10,355 bases of DNA from an uncultured Bacilli bacterium (GTDB lineage Bacteria > Bacillota_I > Bacilli_A > RF39 > UBA660), in NCBI GenBank assembly GCA_947631365.1, contig CANRLB010000037.1, positions 1-10,355 on the forward strand, given 5' to 3'. Shown here piece after piece: positions 1-6,464 of the stretch (positions within the stretch are counted from its first letter, which is position 1; each line of letters starts with the position of its first letter). Both the position numbers and the translations under genes were made by a program. The notes under the pieces were generated by a model that was not told where the DNA came from, ran no database searches, and saw nothing but the letters and a program-made list of their open reading frames with translations.

Positions 1-2
1 TA

Positions 3-1904
3 ATGTCACTCGTAATAATAACATGGAATAAAAGTTATTCATATGAAATGAATAATAGTATACCAGAAGAAAAAGAAATAGAAAGAAAAGAATTTGCTAT
101 ATATTTAGAAAAAGAACAAGATAAATATGAAACAACAGAAACATATCCAAAGCAAGGATATTTATTAAATAAAGAAAAAACCAAATGTTATGAATATGGA
201 AGTAATAAAGAAGTACCTGAAGCAGTAGAACAAAGCTTATCTAATGGAGTAATAGATGGAAGTATCATAGTAACAAGTCAAAAAAGTATTTATTGCAATA
301 TATATTTTGATAAAGAAGAAGATAAACCAGAAGTAAATACATTTACATTAACAGGAAGTAATGCAAGTGGAACAGTATTAAGTAACTCATCCAAATATAC
401 TCATACAACAAATGTAACATATGATGTTACATGGAGTAATGATGATGTAGCCCAAATATGTGTAAGTGAGAATAAAGACTGTAATAAATGGGAAGAAGTA
501 GGAAGTAATAGTAAAACTAAAAATGGAACAATAACAGTATCAACAACTGAAGGAGCAAAGACAATCTATGTATATTTAAAAGATAAAGCAAATAATACAT
601 CAGAAATAGAAAAAAAGGAAACAATAACCTTAGATACTAATGCGCCATCAATAATATTCGGAGACCCAACAGTAACAGAGGATAGTATAGAAATAGGAGT
701 AACAATAACAGATACAATAGGAGTACAGGAAGTAACATGTAAAGCAATAAAAGATACAAATGAGGTTACAGGTAATTATGAAAATAATAAATGTATATTT
801 AGTGGATTAGAAGCAGGAACAGAATATACTATAGAGGTAACAGCTAAAGATAATTCAGGAAGAATATCTACTCAAACAACAAGTGCTACAACAGAAAAAG
901 CAGGATTTTCACCACTAGAATTGTTAAATGACGAAAAAAAGCCACAAGGATTAAATACAGAGAAACAATTAGGAGATATGTACAGATTTGTTGGAGGATG
1001 TAATGCAAAAAATGGTGGATGCGATAATATAGTAGATAACTTCATTTGTTTTGGCTATGATGATTTATCAGATTGTGTAAAAGAAAATGAAGATGGAACA
1101 ATAAATTTAGATAATGATTACATATACAGAATAATTGGTATAACACCTGAAGGACAAATGAAACTAATTAAAAATACAGCCATAAGAGAGGAAGATAATT
1201 ATACATATAAGTGGAGGAGATCCAGAGGTGATGGGGATGATGTTGCAAATTGGATTCGTTCGAATATATATAAAAGATTAAATGGATTGTCAAATGGTAC
1301 TACTCCAGGATATGATGGTGATACAAATTTATTCATAGATAGTGAAACAAGTAATGTACAATATTTAAAAACAGAAGGAGATACAACCTGGTATGACAAA
1401 ATAGATAGTACTCATGAGTGGTTATATGGAGACATATATGGTAGTTATGCTAATCGAACAGCGGATGTTATTTATCAAATAGAGACAGGATCATTAGAAA
1501 CTAAACAATCATATTATGTATCGAATAAAGCGTGGGATCCCGATGACAAAATAACAGCTGCTATTGGAATGATGTATCTCCACGATTTTTACTACTCATA
1601 TGCTTCATCTGGAACTGATTCATCAACTACAAATTGTTATTATTCATCAGGGGGGTGTGGAAAAAGTTGGTTATTATTGTCGAATAGTGGGGTCTCAAAC
1701 AGTGAAGAGTGGGTTTTAACGCGTGCCGGCTGGAACAAAGACGTGACTTTTTACGCGTATTATATTTATTCGACTGGTTCCATCAGTGACTGTATCCTGA
1801 CTTATGGTCACGGGGTGCGTCCTGTATTTTACCTTAATTTGAACGTGGAAATTTCCAGAGGTAATGGTACTAGCTCTAATCCATACATAATATCAAATAA
1901 CTAA
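3..1904 (+). CDS. Surface protein, Ig/FN3-like repeats plus C-type-lectin-like (DUF6273-like) C-terminus; 5' partial
   Basis: Probably an extracellular display or adhesion protein. The visible 633 residues begin at the window edge with no room for a ribosome binding site. The first residues look like the tail of a membrane anchor, so the true start is probably upstream. Residues ~30-102 form a small domain with two cysteines (C62, C98) and a GYLLN motif. Residues ~112-210 look Ig-like and ~214-297 FN3-like, each ending in Thr-rich strands. Residues ~320-630 form a Cys- and Trp-rich globular end with YRIIGITPEGQMKLIK, SWLLLS and GVRPVFYLNLNV, resembling DUF6273/C-type-lectin-like folds. Codons are A-ending (first 100 codons: 8 ATA, 1 ATT, 1 ATC for Ile; all five Val are GTA), unlike downstream genes. 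The last ~60 codons change composition again. Ligand and exact family are unknown. Confidence 0.8.
   Translation: MSLVIITWNKSYSYEMNNSIPEEKEIERKEFAIYLEKEQDKYETTETYPKQGYLLNKEKTKCYEYGSNKEVPEAVEQSLSNGVIDGSIIVTSQKSIYCNIYFDKEEDKPEVNTFTLTGSNASGTVLSNSSKYTHTTNVTYDVTWSNDDVAQICVSENKDCNKWEEVGSNSKTKNGTITVSTTEGAKTIYVYLKDKANNTSEIEKKETITLDTNAPSIIFGDPTVTEDSIEIGVTITDTIGVQEVTCKAIKDTNEVTGNYENNKCIFSGLEAGTEYTIEVTAKDNSGRISTQTTSATTEKAGFSPLELLNDEKKPQGLNTEKQLGDMYRFVGGCNAKNGGCDNIVDNFICFGYDDLSDCVKENEDGTINLDNDYIYRIIGITPEGQMKLIKNTAIREEDNYTYKWRRSRGDGDDVANWIRSNIYKRLNGLSNGTTPGYDGDTNLFIDSETSNVQYLKTEGDTTWYDKIDSTHEWLYGDIYGSYANRTADVIYQIETGSLETKQSYYVSNKAWDPDDKITAAIGMMYLHDFYYSYASSGTDSSTTNCYYSSGGCGKSWLLLSNSGVSNSEEWVLTRAGWNKDVTFYAYYIYSTGSISDCILTYGHGVRPVFYLNLNVEISRGNGTSSNPYIISNN
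1680..1830 (+). other. Candidate variable region (DGR-like) at the 3' end of the surface protein gene
   Basis: This segment encodes the predicted ligand-facing end of the lectin-like domain. By my count 1681-1830 is 46% G+C (69/150) and 22% A (33/150), against 28% G+C and 51% A for 541-660 of the same gene. C-ending codons are frequent (15 of 59 codons from 1680, against 5 of the first 100), although the genome otherwise favours T- or A-ending codons. The segment ends in an A-free 15-base run (1811-1825) encoding part of the conserved GVRP motif, where a retroelement's initiation-of-mutagenic-homology site would lie. No reverse transcriptase or template repeat is in the window, so this stays a hypothesis. 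A recombined or foreign module is the main alternative. Confidence 0.4.
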
Positions 1905-1947
1905 TCGAGAAGGAAAACTCGTTAAAACCTTCATAGACTTAATCCTG

Positions 1948-1971
1948 GAAGAGAGCAATCTCTTCTTTTTT
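1948..1971 (+). terminator. Rho-independent terminator of the surface protein gene
   Basis: A perfect 7-bp stem (GAAGAGA with TCTCTTC) closes a GCAA tetraloop and is followed by six T. It lies 43 bases after the stop codon at 1904. It also sits about 120 bases downstream of the A-free run in the candidate variable region, so a second role as a retroelement-type hairpin is conceivable but untested. Confidence 0.9.
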
Positions 1972-1999
1972 GATAAATACTTGAAAAAAGAAATATAAT
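1970..1999 (+). promoter_or_regulatory. Sigma-A-type promoter for mscL-yneF
   Basis: TTGATA at 1970-1975 and TATAAT at 1994-1999 are separated by 18 bases. A second overlapping TATAAT at 1999-2004 could be an alternative -10. The -35 overlaps the T-tract of the preceding terminator. The ATG follows at 2028, with an AGGTG ribosome binding site at 2016-2020. Confidence 0.55.
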
Positions 2000-2027
2000 A
2001 TAATAAAATAAATTTAGGTGAAAAAAG

Positions 2028-2459
2028 ATGTTAAAAGAATTTAAAGAATTTATTTCAAGAGGTAATGTTGTTGATCTTGCAGTTGGTGTTATTATCGGTG
2101 CTGCTTTTGGAAATATTGTTACAAGTTTAGTTAATAATATTTTTACTCCTCTTATTGGAATTATCCTTGGTGGGCAAAATTTTTCTAATTTAGCAATTAC
2201 AATTGGTGAATCTAAAATAATGTATGGAGCTTTTATTCAATCAATAATAGATTTTCTAATTAATGCTATTTGTTTATTTGTCATTGTTAAGATTGTTAAT
2301 ACTTTAAATAATGATTTAAGAAAAATTGGTAAAAAACATAAAAAAGAAGAGGAAAAAGAAGAAGTAAAAGAAGAATTACCTCCTAAACCAGATGATATTA
2401 AACTACTTGAAGAAATAAGAGATCTATTAAAAAGCGAAAAGAAAGGGAAAAATAAATAA
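2028..2459 (+). CDS. mscL: Large-conductance mechanosensitive channel MscL
   Basis: MscL forms a homopentameric pore in the cytoplasmic membrane that opens under membrane tension and releases solutes during hypo-osmotic shock. The 143-residue protein has the family layout. An N-terminal amphipathic helix (MLKEFKEFISRGNVVDLAVG) leads into the gate-lining TM1 with the GVIIGAAFG small-residue pattern (~20-45). A short extracellular loop follows, then TM2 (~66-90). The C-terminus has a lysine/glutamate-rich linker (~100-117) and a helical bundle ending LLEEIRDLLKSEKK. Length is normal for the family. AGGTG lies 7 bases before the ATG. The stop overlaps the next start as TAATG, so translation of yneF is probably coupled. 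Codons are T-ending, typical of this genome. Confidence 0.96.
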   Translation: MLKEFKEFISRGNVVDLAVGVIIGAAFGNIVTSLVNNIFTPLIGIILGGQNFSNLAITIGESKIMYGAFIQSIIDFLINAICLFVIVKIVNTLNNDLRKIGKKHKKEEEKEEVKEELPPKPDDIKLLEEIRDLLKSEKKGKNK

Positions 2460-2668
2460 TGTTAGCTAATATTTTATATTTAATTGGTGGTCTTGTAGTA
2501 GGAGTTATTCTTGGTTTTATAATATCGAGAATTGTAACTAAGAAATTTATGGCAAAGAATCCTCCAATTAATGAAAAAATGATTGAGACAATGATGAATA
2601 GTATGGGAAGAAAGCCTAGTCAAAAGCAAATTAATCAAGTTATGAGAGAAATGAATAGATTTAAATAA
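2459..2668 (+). CDS. yneF: YneF family (UPF0154) small membrane protein
   Basis: A 69-residue protein of the UPF0154/YneF family, widespread in Bacilli and without a settled function. One N-terminal transmembrane helix (~5-24, with a GGLVVGVILGF glycine pattern) is followed by the diagnostic cytoplasmic segment: KNPPINEKMIETMMNSMGRK, then PSQKQINQVMREMN. Length matches the family. The ATG overlaps the mscL stop by one base and has an upstream GGGA purine stretch (2446-2449), so the two genes form one transcriptional unit. The stop at 2668 lies only a few bases before the serS leader, and no terminator separates them. Transcripts from the mscL promoter may therefore read into the T-box. Confidence 0.95.
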   Translation: MLANILYLIGGLVVGVILGFIISRIVTKKFMAKNPPINEKMIETMMNSMGRKPSQKQINQVMREMNRFK

Positions 2669-2671
2669 ATC

Positions 2672-2868
2672 GTTAATGAAAGACAAGTAACTTATTTTTA
2701 TTTAATAGAGAGTTAGTGTGTGGTGGAAACTAATAAATAAATATAGGTGAATCTCCTTTCAAGAGTATTTAATCAATACCGGTTAGTAACCGTTATAAAC
2801 TAATAAGTAATATATTGGATGGTACCGCAGAATTGCTCCAAAAAGTAGTTTTGCGGTTTTATTTTTTA
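2672..2868 (+). promoter_or_regulatory. T-box leader (serine specific) controlling serS
   Basis: The leader senses uncharged tRNA-Ser and allows serS transcription when charging is low. The T-box core, GGATGGTACCGCAG, is at 2817-2830 and matches the family consensus. Stem I is visible. TGAAAG (2677-2682) pairs with CTTTCA (2756-2761) at the base. AT-rich strands pair in the middle, and GTTAGT (2712-2717) pairs with ACTAAT (2729-2734) near the apex. The 3' side of the specifier loop reads GAATCTCC just above the basal helix. UCU (2752-2754, directly after GAA) is the likelier specifier, with UCC (2754-2756) an alternative; both are serine codons. A further stem is CGGTT (2780-2784) with AACCG (2788-2792). 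Confidence 0.93.
2824..2867 (+). terminator. T-box regulated terminator of the serS leader
   Basis: Bases 2824-2837 pair with 2844-2857 (14 bp including three G-U pairs) around a six-base loop. The T-rich tract TTTTATTTTTT follows at 2857-2867. The left arm contains the ACCGC of the T-box core, so antiterminator and terminator are mutually exclusive, as expected of the mechanism. Confidence 0.9.
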
Positions 2869-2884
2869 GAAAGAAGGAATTAAA

Positions 2885-4165
2885 ATGATAGATATTAAAT
2901 TAATAAGAGAAGAAAGAGAATTAGTTAAAGAAAATATTAAAAAGAAATTTCAAGATGAAAAATTACCTTTAGTTGATGAAGTGTATGAACTAGATATTAA
3001 ATATCGAGATATTAAAAGTGAAGCTGATGAGCTTCGGAGTAAAAGAAATACTTTAAGTGACAGTATTGGTGCTCTTATGCGTGAAGGAAAAAAAGAGGAA
3101 GCCAATAAAATAAAAGCTGAAGTTAATACGATTAATAATAAAATAAAAGAGCATGAAGTAAAAGAAGAAGAATTACAAAGCGAAATTAAAAAAAGAATGC
3201 TTGTTATTCCGAATATTATTGATAAAAGTGTACCGATTGGTAAAGATGATACGGAAAATGTTGAAATTGAAAAATTTGGTGAACCAAATGTCCCTAATTA
3301 CGAAATACCTTATCATGCTGATATTATTAATGCCTTTGGAGGGTTAGATAAAGAATCAGCTGGTAGAACTAGTGGTGAAGGCTTTTATTATTTAAAAGGT
3401 GATATTGCTAGACTTCACTCAAGTTTACTTGCTTATGCTCGTGATTTTATGATTGATAAAGGATTTACTTATTTTATTCCTCCTTTTATGATTAAAAGTG
3501 ATGTGGTAACGGGAGTAATGTCATTTAAAGAAATGGAAGCTATGATGTATAAAATAGAAGGCGAAGATTTATATTTAATTGGAACTAGTGAACATTCTAT
3601 GATGGGTAGATTTATTGGCCAAATGCTAAAAGAAGAAGATTTGCCTTTAACATTAACAAGTTATTCGCCATGCTTTAGAAAAGAAGGGGGCTCACATGGT
3701 TTGGAAGAAAGAGGCCTTTATCGTGTTCATCAATTTGAAAAACAAGAAATGGTTGTGTTATGTAAAATGGAAGATGGCATGGATTGGTATGATAAAATGT
3801 GGCATTATACCGTTGAATTTTTTAGAAGCCTAGATATTCCTGTAAGAGCTTTAGAATGTTGTAGTGGCGATTTAGCAGATTTAAAAGTAAAATCTTGTGA
3901 TGTTGAAGCTTGGAGTCCACGTCAAAAAAAATATTTTGAAGTAGGAAGTTGTTCTATTTTAGGTGATGCTCAAACTAGAAGATTAGGAATTCGTTATAAA
4001 AGTGAAGAAGGAACTAAATATTTGTGTTCTTTAAATAATACTGTTGTAGCAACCCCAAGAGGTTTAATTGCTTTAATAGAAAATAATTATAATGAAGATG
4101 GAAGTGTCAATATTCCAAAAGTATTACAACCATATATGGGTGGTAAGACAAAAATAGAGATTTAA
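2885..4165 (+). CDS. serS: Seryl-tRNA synthetase, divergent 'GTSEH / LNNTVVA' subclass
   Basis: Class II synthetase that activates serine with ATP and charges tRNA-Ser (and tRNA-Sec where present). It has 426 residues, normal for SerRS. A Lys/Glu-rich antiparallel coiled-coil arm (~30-105) binds the tRNA long variable arm, and the catalytic core follows. Visible core motifs are IPPFMI (~198, motif 1 region), LIGTSEHS (231-238, with T234 and E236 at the serine-binding positions), motif 2 CFRKEGGSHGLEERGLYRVH (263-282) and motif 3 PRGLIALIENN (391-401). The segment LNNTVVATPR replaces the usual bacterial LNGSGLAVGR, and SCSILGDAQTRRL replaces SSNFEDFQARR. This is closer to a second SerRS type I recall from some Clostridia, and in places to archaeal/eukaryotic enzymes. 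AAGAAGGA at 2871-2878 is a strong ribosome binding site. The T-box supports a housekeeping role. Confidence 0.96.
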   Translation: MIDIKLIREERELVKENIKKKFQDEKLPLVDEVYELDIKYRDIKSEADELRSKRNTLSDSIGALMREGKKEEANKIKAEVNTINNKIKEHEVKEEELQSEIKKRMLVIPNIIDKSVPIGKDDTENVEIEKFGEPNVPNYEIPYHADIINAFGGLDKESAGRTSGEGFYYLKGDIARLHSSLLAYARDFMIDKGFTYFIPPFMIKSDVVTGVMSFKEMEAMMYKIEGEDLYLIGTSEHSMMGRFIGQMLKEEDLPLTLTSYSPCFRKEGGSHGLEERGLYRVHQFEKQEMVVLCKMEDGMDWYDKMWHYTVEFFRSLDIPVRALECCSGDLADLKVKSCDVEAWSPRQKKYFEVGSCSILGDAQTRRLGIRYKSEEGTKYLCSLNNTVVATPRGLIALIENNYNEDGSVNIPKVLQPYMGGKTKIEI

Positions 4166-4169
4166 TTTA

Positions 4170-4197
4170 GAAAGTAGCTTTATAAAGCTTCTTTTTT
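4170..4197 (+). terminator. Terminator of serS
   Basis: AGCTT (4176-4180) pairs with AAGCT (4185-4189) around a TATA loop. After one T-T mismatch the stem continues as AAAG (4171-4174) with CTTT (4191-4194). A run of six T spans 4192-4197. It begins five bases after the serS stop. Confidence 0.75.
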
Positions 4198-4217
4198 ATG
4201 TCGAAAAAATAGAAGTT

Positions 4218-4426
4218 TTGATAACATTTGTCGAAAGCCTTGCTATTCAAAGTAATAAAGTTTATTATCAACACTTGAAAGCGGGTTTTGGAAAAATATT
4301 TTTTGTTTATTATACTTCTATTTCATACAACCAAATTTTAAAAATCCCTTAAAAAAACATATCCTAAGACATATTGTCATGCTTTTATTAATACTTATAT
4401 AAACTCCATCCAAGACCTGCTTTCAA
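4218..4426 (+). ncRNA. Candidate structured RNA or long leader upstream of miaB
   Basis: This is the main content of the ~300-base gene-free stretch between serS and miaB. TTGAAAGCGGGTTTTGG (4275-4291) pairs with CCAAGACCTGCTTTCAA (4410-4426) as a continuous 17-bp helix with two wobble pairs (G4283-U4418, U4287-G4414). A4292-U4409 extends it to 18 bp. Both wobbles would be mismatches in RNA from the other strand, so a + strand RNA is favoured. Inside, GTTTAT (4305-4310) can pair with ATAAAC (4399-4404) across a 12/4-base internal loop, giving a rod shape. Upstream, TTGATAA (4218-4224) pairs with TTATCAA (4265-4271). No T-run follows the helix. It may be a processed small RNA (6S-like shape is one possibility), a miaB 5' leader, or a decayed insertion with inverted ends. 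I recognise no known family. Confidence 0.4.
4374..4403 (+). promoter_or_regulatory. Possible promoter for miaB
   Basis: TTGTCA (4374-4379) is followed 16 bases later by TATATA (4396-4401), or 18 bases later by TATAAA (4398-4403). It lies inside the structured stretch, and a transcript from it would start near the right arm of the long stem. If this is the real miaB promoter, the long stem cannot form in that transcript. The region is AT-rich enough for chance matches. Confidence 0.35.
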
Positions 4427-4469
4427 ATTTTAAGTATTTATGATAGAATAAATGACGGAGTTGATGGAT

Positions 4470-5882
4470 ATGCATTTACCAGATTTAGATATTGCTAAAA
4501 AAAGAGATAAAAAAGAAAATAATTATATAGAATTAAAAGAAAATTATAAACCTGTTTTAAAAGGTAAAAAATATTTTTTAAGAACTTATGGATGTCAAAT
4601 GAATGTTCATGATAGTGAAGCTTTAAGAAATTATTTAGAGGCATTAGGATTAGAAAATACAGATTTAGTTTCTAATGCCGATGTTATTGTTTTAAATACT
4701 TGTGCAATTAGAGAAAATGCTAAAGATAAAGTTACTGGTTTTTTAGGAAAATGTCATTATTTAAAGAAAAAAAATCCTAATTTAAAGATTGTTTTTGCTG
4801 GTTGCATGAGCGAACAACCTAATGTTATAAATGAAATAAAAAGTAAACACTCCTATATTGATATTGTAATTGGTACTCATAATCTTTATGATTTACCTAA
4901 ATTGCTTTTAGAAAATTTTAATAAGCAAACAATTGAGGTTTATTCTGAGTCTGATGAAGTTATTGAAGGAATGCATTATAATCGTGATTCCCAATATACT
5001 GCTTGGGTTAATATTATGTATGGTTGTGATAAATTTTGTACATATTGTATAGTTCCTTATACAAGAGGAAAAGAGAGAAGTAGAAAATTAGAAAAAATTG
5101 TTGAAGAAGTAAAGAGGCTAAAAGAAAATGGCTATAAAGAAGTTACTCTCCTAGGTCAAAATGTTAATGCTTATGGACATGATATTGGTGAAACTTTTAG
5201 CCATTTACTTGAATGTGTTGCTAAAACTAATATTGAAAGAATTCGTTTTGTTACTAGTCATCCTTGGAATTTTACTGATGAAATGATTAATATAATTGCT
5301 AAATATAAAAATATTATGCCTTATATTCATTTGCCTATTCAATCAGGTAGCAATGAAATTTTAAAAAGAATGAATCGTCGTTATACTAGGGAAGAGTATT
5401 TTGAATTATTTACAAAAATGAAAGAAAAAATTCCTAACGTTTCTATTACAACCGATATTATAGTTGGTTTTCCAAATGAAAGTGAAGAAGATTTTCAAGA
5501 TACTTTAGATATGGTTAAAAAGTGTCAATTTGATGGAGCTTATACATTTATTTATTCACCTCGAGAGGGAACCCCAGCAGCTAAAATGACAGACAATACT
5601 AAAATGGCTGTCAAAGAGGAAAGATTACATAGATTAAATGAATTAGTTAATTATTATTCCAATCAAAGTAATCAAAAATTACTAGGAAAGGTAGTTGAAG
5701 TCTTAATTCTTGGCAATTCTGAAAAAGATAATAGCAAAGTATATGGTTATACTGATACAATGAAATTAGTAAATGTAAGTGGCCCGAAAGAAATTATTGG
5801 TCAAATTGTGCCAGTTTTAATTACCGATGCTAAAAGCTTTAGCTTAGATGGCGATTATCTTAAAGAAAAAGTCAAAAATTAA
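4470..5882 (+). CDS. miaB: tRNA-2-methylthio-N6-dimethylallyladenosine synthase MiaB
   Basis: MiaB is a radical-SAM methylthiotransferase that converts i6A37 to ms2i6A37 next to the anticodon of tRNAs reading UNN codons, stabilising decoding. Numbered from the 4470 start (470 residues), the N-terminal domain opens with FLRTYGCQMNVHDSE. Its cluster-binding cysteines are C42, C78 (LNTCAIRENA) and C112 (FAGCMSEQP). The radical-SAM CxxxCxxC is C186, C190 and C193 in YGCDKFCTYCIVPYTRGKE. A TRAM RNA-binding domain occupies ~405-465. The YGCQMN signature favours MiaB over MtaB or RimO. Start choice: the only good ribosome binding site, GGAG at 4457-4460, is 9 bases from ATG 4470 but only 3 from ATG 4464 and downstream of ATG 4452. 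Those two in-frame ATGs are less likely. It follows the structured region and has its own gene context. Confidence 0.95.
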   Translation: MHLPDLDIAKKRDKKENNYIELKENYKPVLKGKKYFLRTYGCQMNVHDSEALRNYLEALGLENTDLVSNADVIVLNTCAIRENAKDKVTGFLGKCHYLKKKNPNLKIVFAGCMSEQPNVINEIKSKHSYIDIVIGTHNLYDLPKLLLENFNKQTIEVYSESDEVIEGMHYNRDSQYTAWVNIMYGCDKFCTYCIVPYTRGKERSRKLEKIVEEVKRLKENGYKEVTLLGQNVNAYGHDIGETFSHLLECVAKTNIERIRFVTSHPWNFTDEMINIIAKYKNIMPYIHLPIQSGSNEILKRMNRRYTREEYFELFTKMKEKIPNVSITTDIIVGFPNESEEDFQDTLDMVKKCQFDGAYTFIYSPREGTPAAKMTDNTKMAVKEERLHRLNELVNYYSNQSNQKLLGKVVEVLILGNSEKDNSKVYGYTDTMKLVNVSGPKEIIGQIVPVLITDAKSFSLDGDYLKEKVKN

Positions 5883-5895
5883 TAATATATTTAAA

Positions 5896-5927
5896 TTTAT
5901 TGTAAATTTACAAAAATTTACAATAAA
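5896..5927 (+). repeat. Perfect 14-bp inverted repeat upstream of the membrane operon promoter
   Basis: TTTATTGTAAATTT (5896-5909) and AAATTTACAATAAA (5914-5927) are exact inverted copies with a 4-base spacer. The left half also overlaps a self-complementary TTGTAAATTTACAA (5900-5913). It lies 14 bases after the miaB stop and 9 bases before the -35 at 5937. No T-run follows, so it is a poor intrinsic terminator. A repressor or activator operator, or an mRNA 3'-end stabiliser, fits better. I cannot match it to a named operator. Confidence 0.6.
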
Positions 5928-5936
5928 GGTTACAGT

Positions 5937-5965
5937 TTGCCATAAAATTTATAATATAGTATAAT
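5937..5965 (+). promoter_or_regulatory. Sigma-A-type promoter of the three-gene membrane operon
   Basis: TTGCCA (5937-5942) and TATAAT (5960-5965) are separated by exactly 17 bases. Transcription would begin near 5972. That places the in-frame ATG at 5967 at or before the start of the message and supports the TTG start at 5991. Confidence 0.7.
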
Positions 5966-5990
5966 AATGTTACTTGGGAGAGTGAATTTT

Positions 5991-6464
5991 TTGAATAAAC
6001 TAAAAAAAATTTGGCAAGAAAATAAAGTCCTTTTTGTTTTAGGGTTAATATTAATAGTTTGTCTTATTATTATTGGCATTATTGCTATTAAATCATTTTA
6101 TTCATCATGTGATGATGCCTATTGTAATCGAAGAGTAGAAGAACTTAGAGAAAATTTACCTAGTGAAATTAAAAATAAATTGAAAGAAAATAAAGATATT
6201 ATTTCTTCATCAGTAACAGTTAAAAATGCCATTGTATATATTAGTGCGACATTTAATGATGCCACTAAATTAGATAATGCCAAAAAAGCAATGGAGGTTA
6301 TTATTCCGTTATTTTCTGAAGAAGAATTACTTATATATGATTTAGATTTAACAATTAAAACTGAAGATATTAATAAAGGTTTTATTTTAAAAGGTGCAAG
6401 AAATACGAATGGTAATGGCACAATTATTTGGAGTAATAAAACGGAAAGTAGTGAAAAAGAATAA
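5991..6464 (+). CDS. Unknown single-pass membrane protein with small extracytoplasmic domain
   Basis: I do not recognise the family. With a TTG start at 5991 the product has 157 residues. A basic N-terminus (MNKLKKIWQENK) precedes one hydrophobic helix (~13-34), followed by an extracytoplasmic domain of ~120 residues. Two cysteines right after the membrane (C40, C45, in CDDAYC) could form a disulfide or be acylated. Residues ~55-137 alternate helix-like segments with V/I-rich strands (SVTVKNAIVYISATF, LIYDLDLTI), vaguely like a BON-type fold; that is speculation. Start choice: GGGAG at 5976-5980 is 10 bases before TTG 5991, and the promoter would start transcription after the ATG at 5967, so that ATG is unlikely. 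The stop overlaps the next gene as TAATG, so it is probably co-translated with the sensor protein and may assist it. Confidence 0.8.
   Translation: MNKLKKIWQENKVLFVLGLILIVCLIIIGIIAIKSFYSSCDDAYCNRRVEELRENLPSEIKNKLKENKDIISSSVTVKNAIVYISATFNDATKLDNAKKAMEVIIPLFSEEELLIYDLDLTIKTEDINKGFILKGARNTNGNGTIIWSNKTESSEKE

Noticed and set aside
1199..1399. Open frame on the minus strand inside the surface protein gene
   Set aside because: It has no ribosome binding site and no recognisable protein, and it lies fully antisense to a well supported coding region. The same holds for the minus-strand frames at 2480-2686, 6119-6421 and 6563-6814.
1906..1931. Possible H-type pseudoknot after the first stop codon (CGAG/CTCG and AAGG/CCTT)
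   Set aside because: Both helices are only 4 bp and the first connecting loop has zero bases, which is sterically poor. The ordinary terminator at 1948-1971 explains the region's function.
4275..4426. Transposon terminal inverted repeats (MITE) explanation for the long stem
   Set aside because: I see no target-site duplication flanking the arms, and the mismatches are exactly those tolerated in RNA. Kept only as an alternative.
5967..5990. ATG 5967 as the start of the unknown membrane protein
   Set aside because: It lies at or before the expected transcription start of the 5937-5965 promoter and has no ribosome binding site. TTG 5991 has GGGAG upstream.
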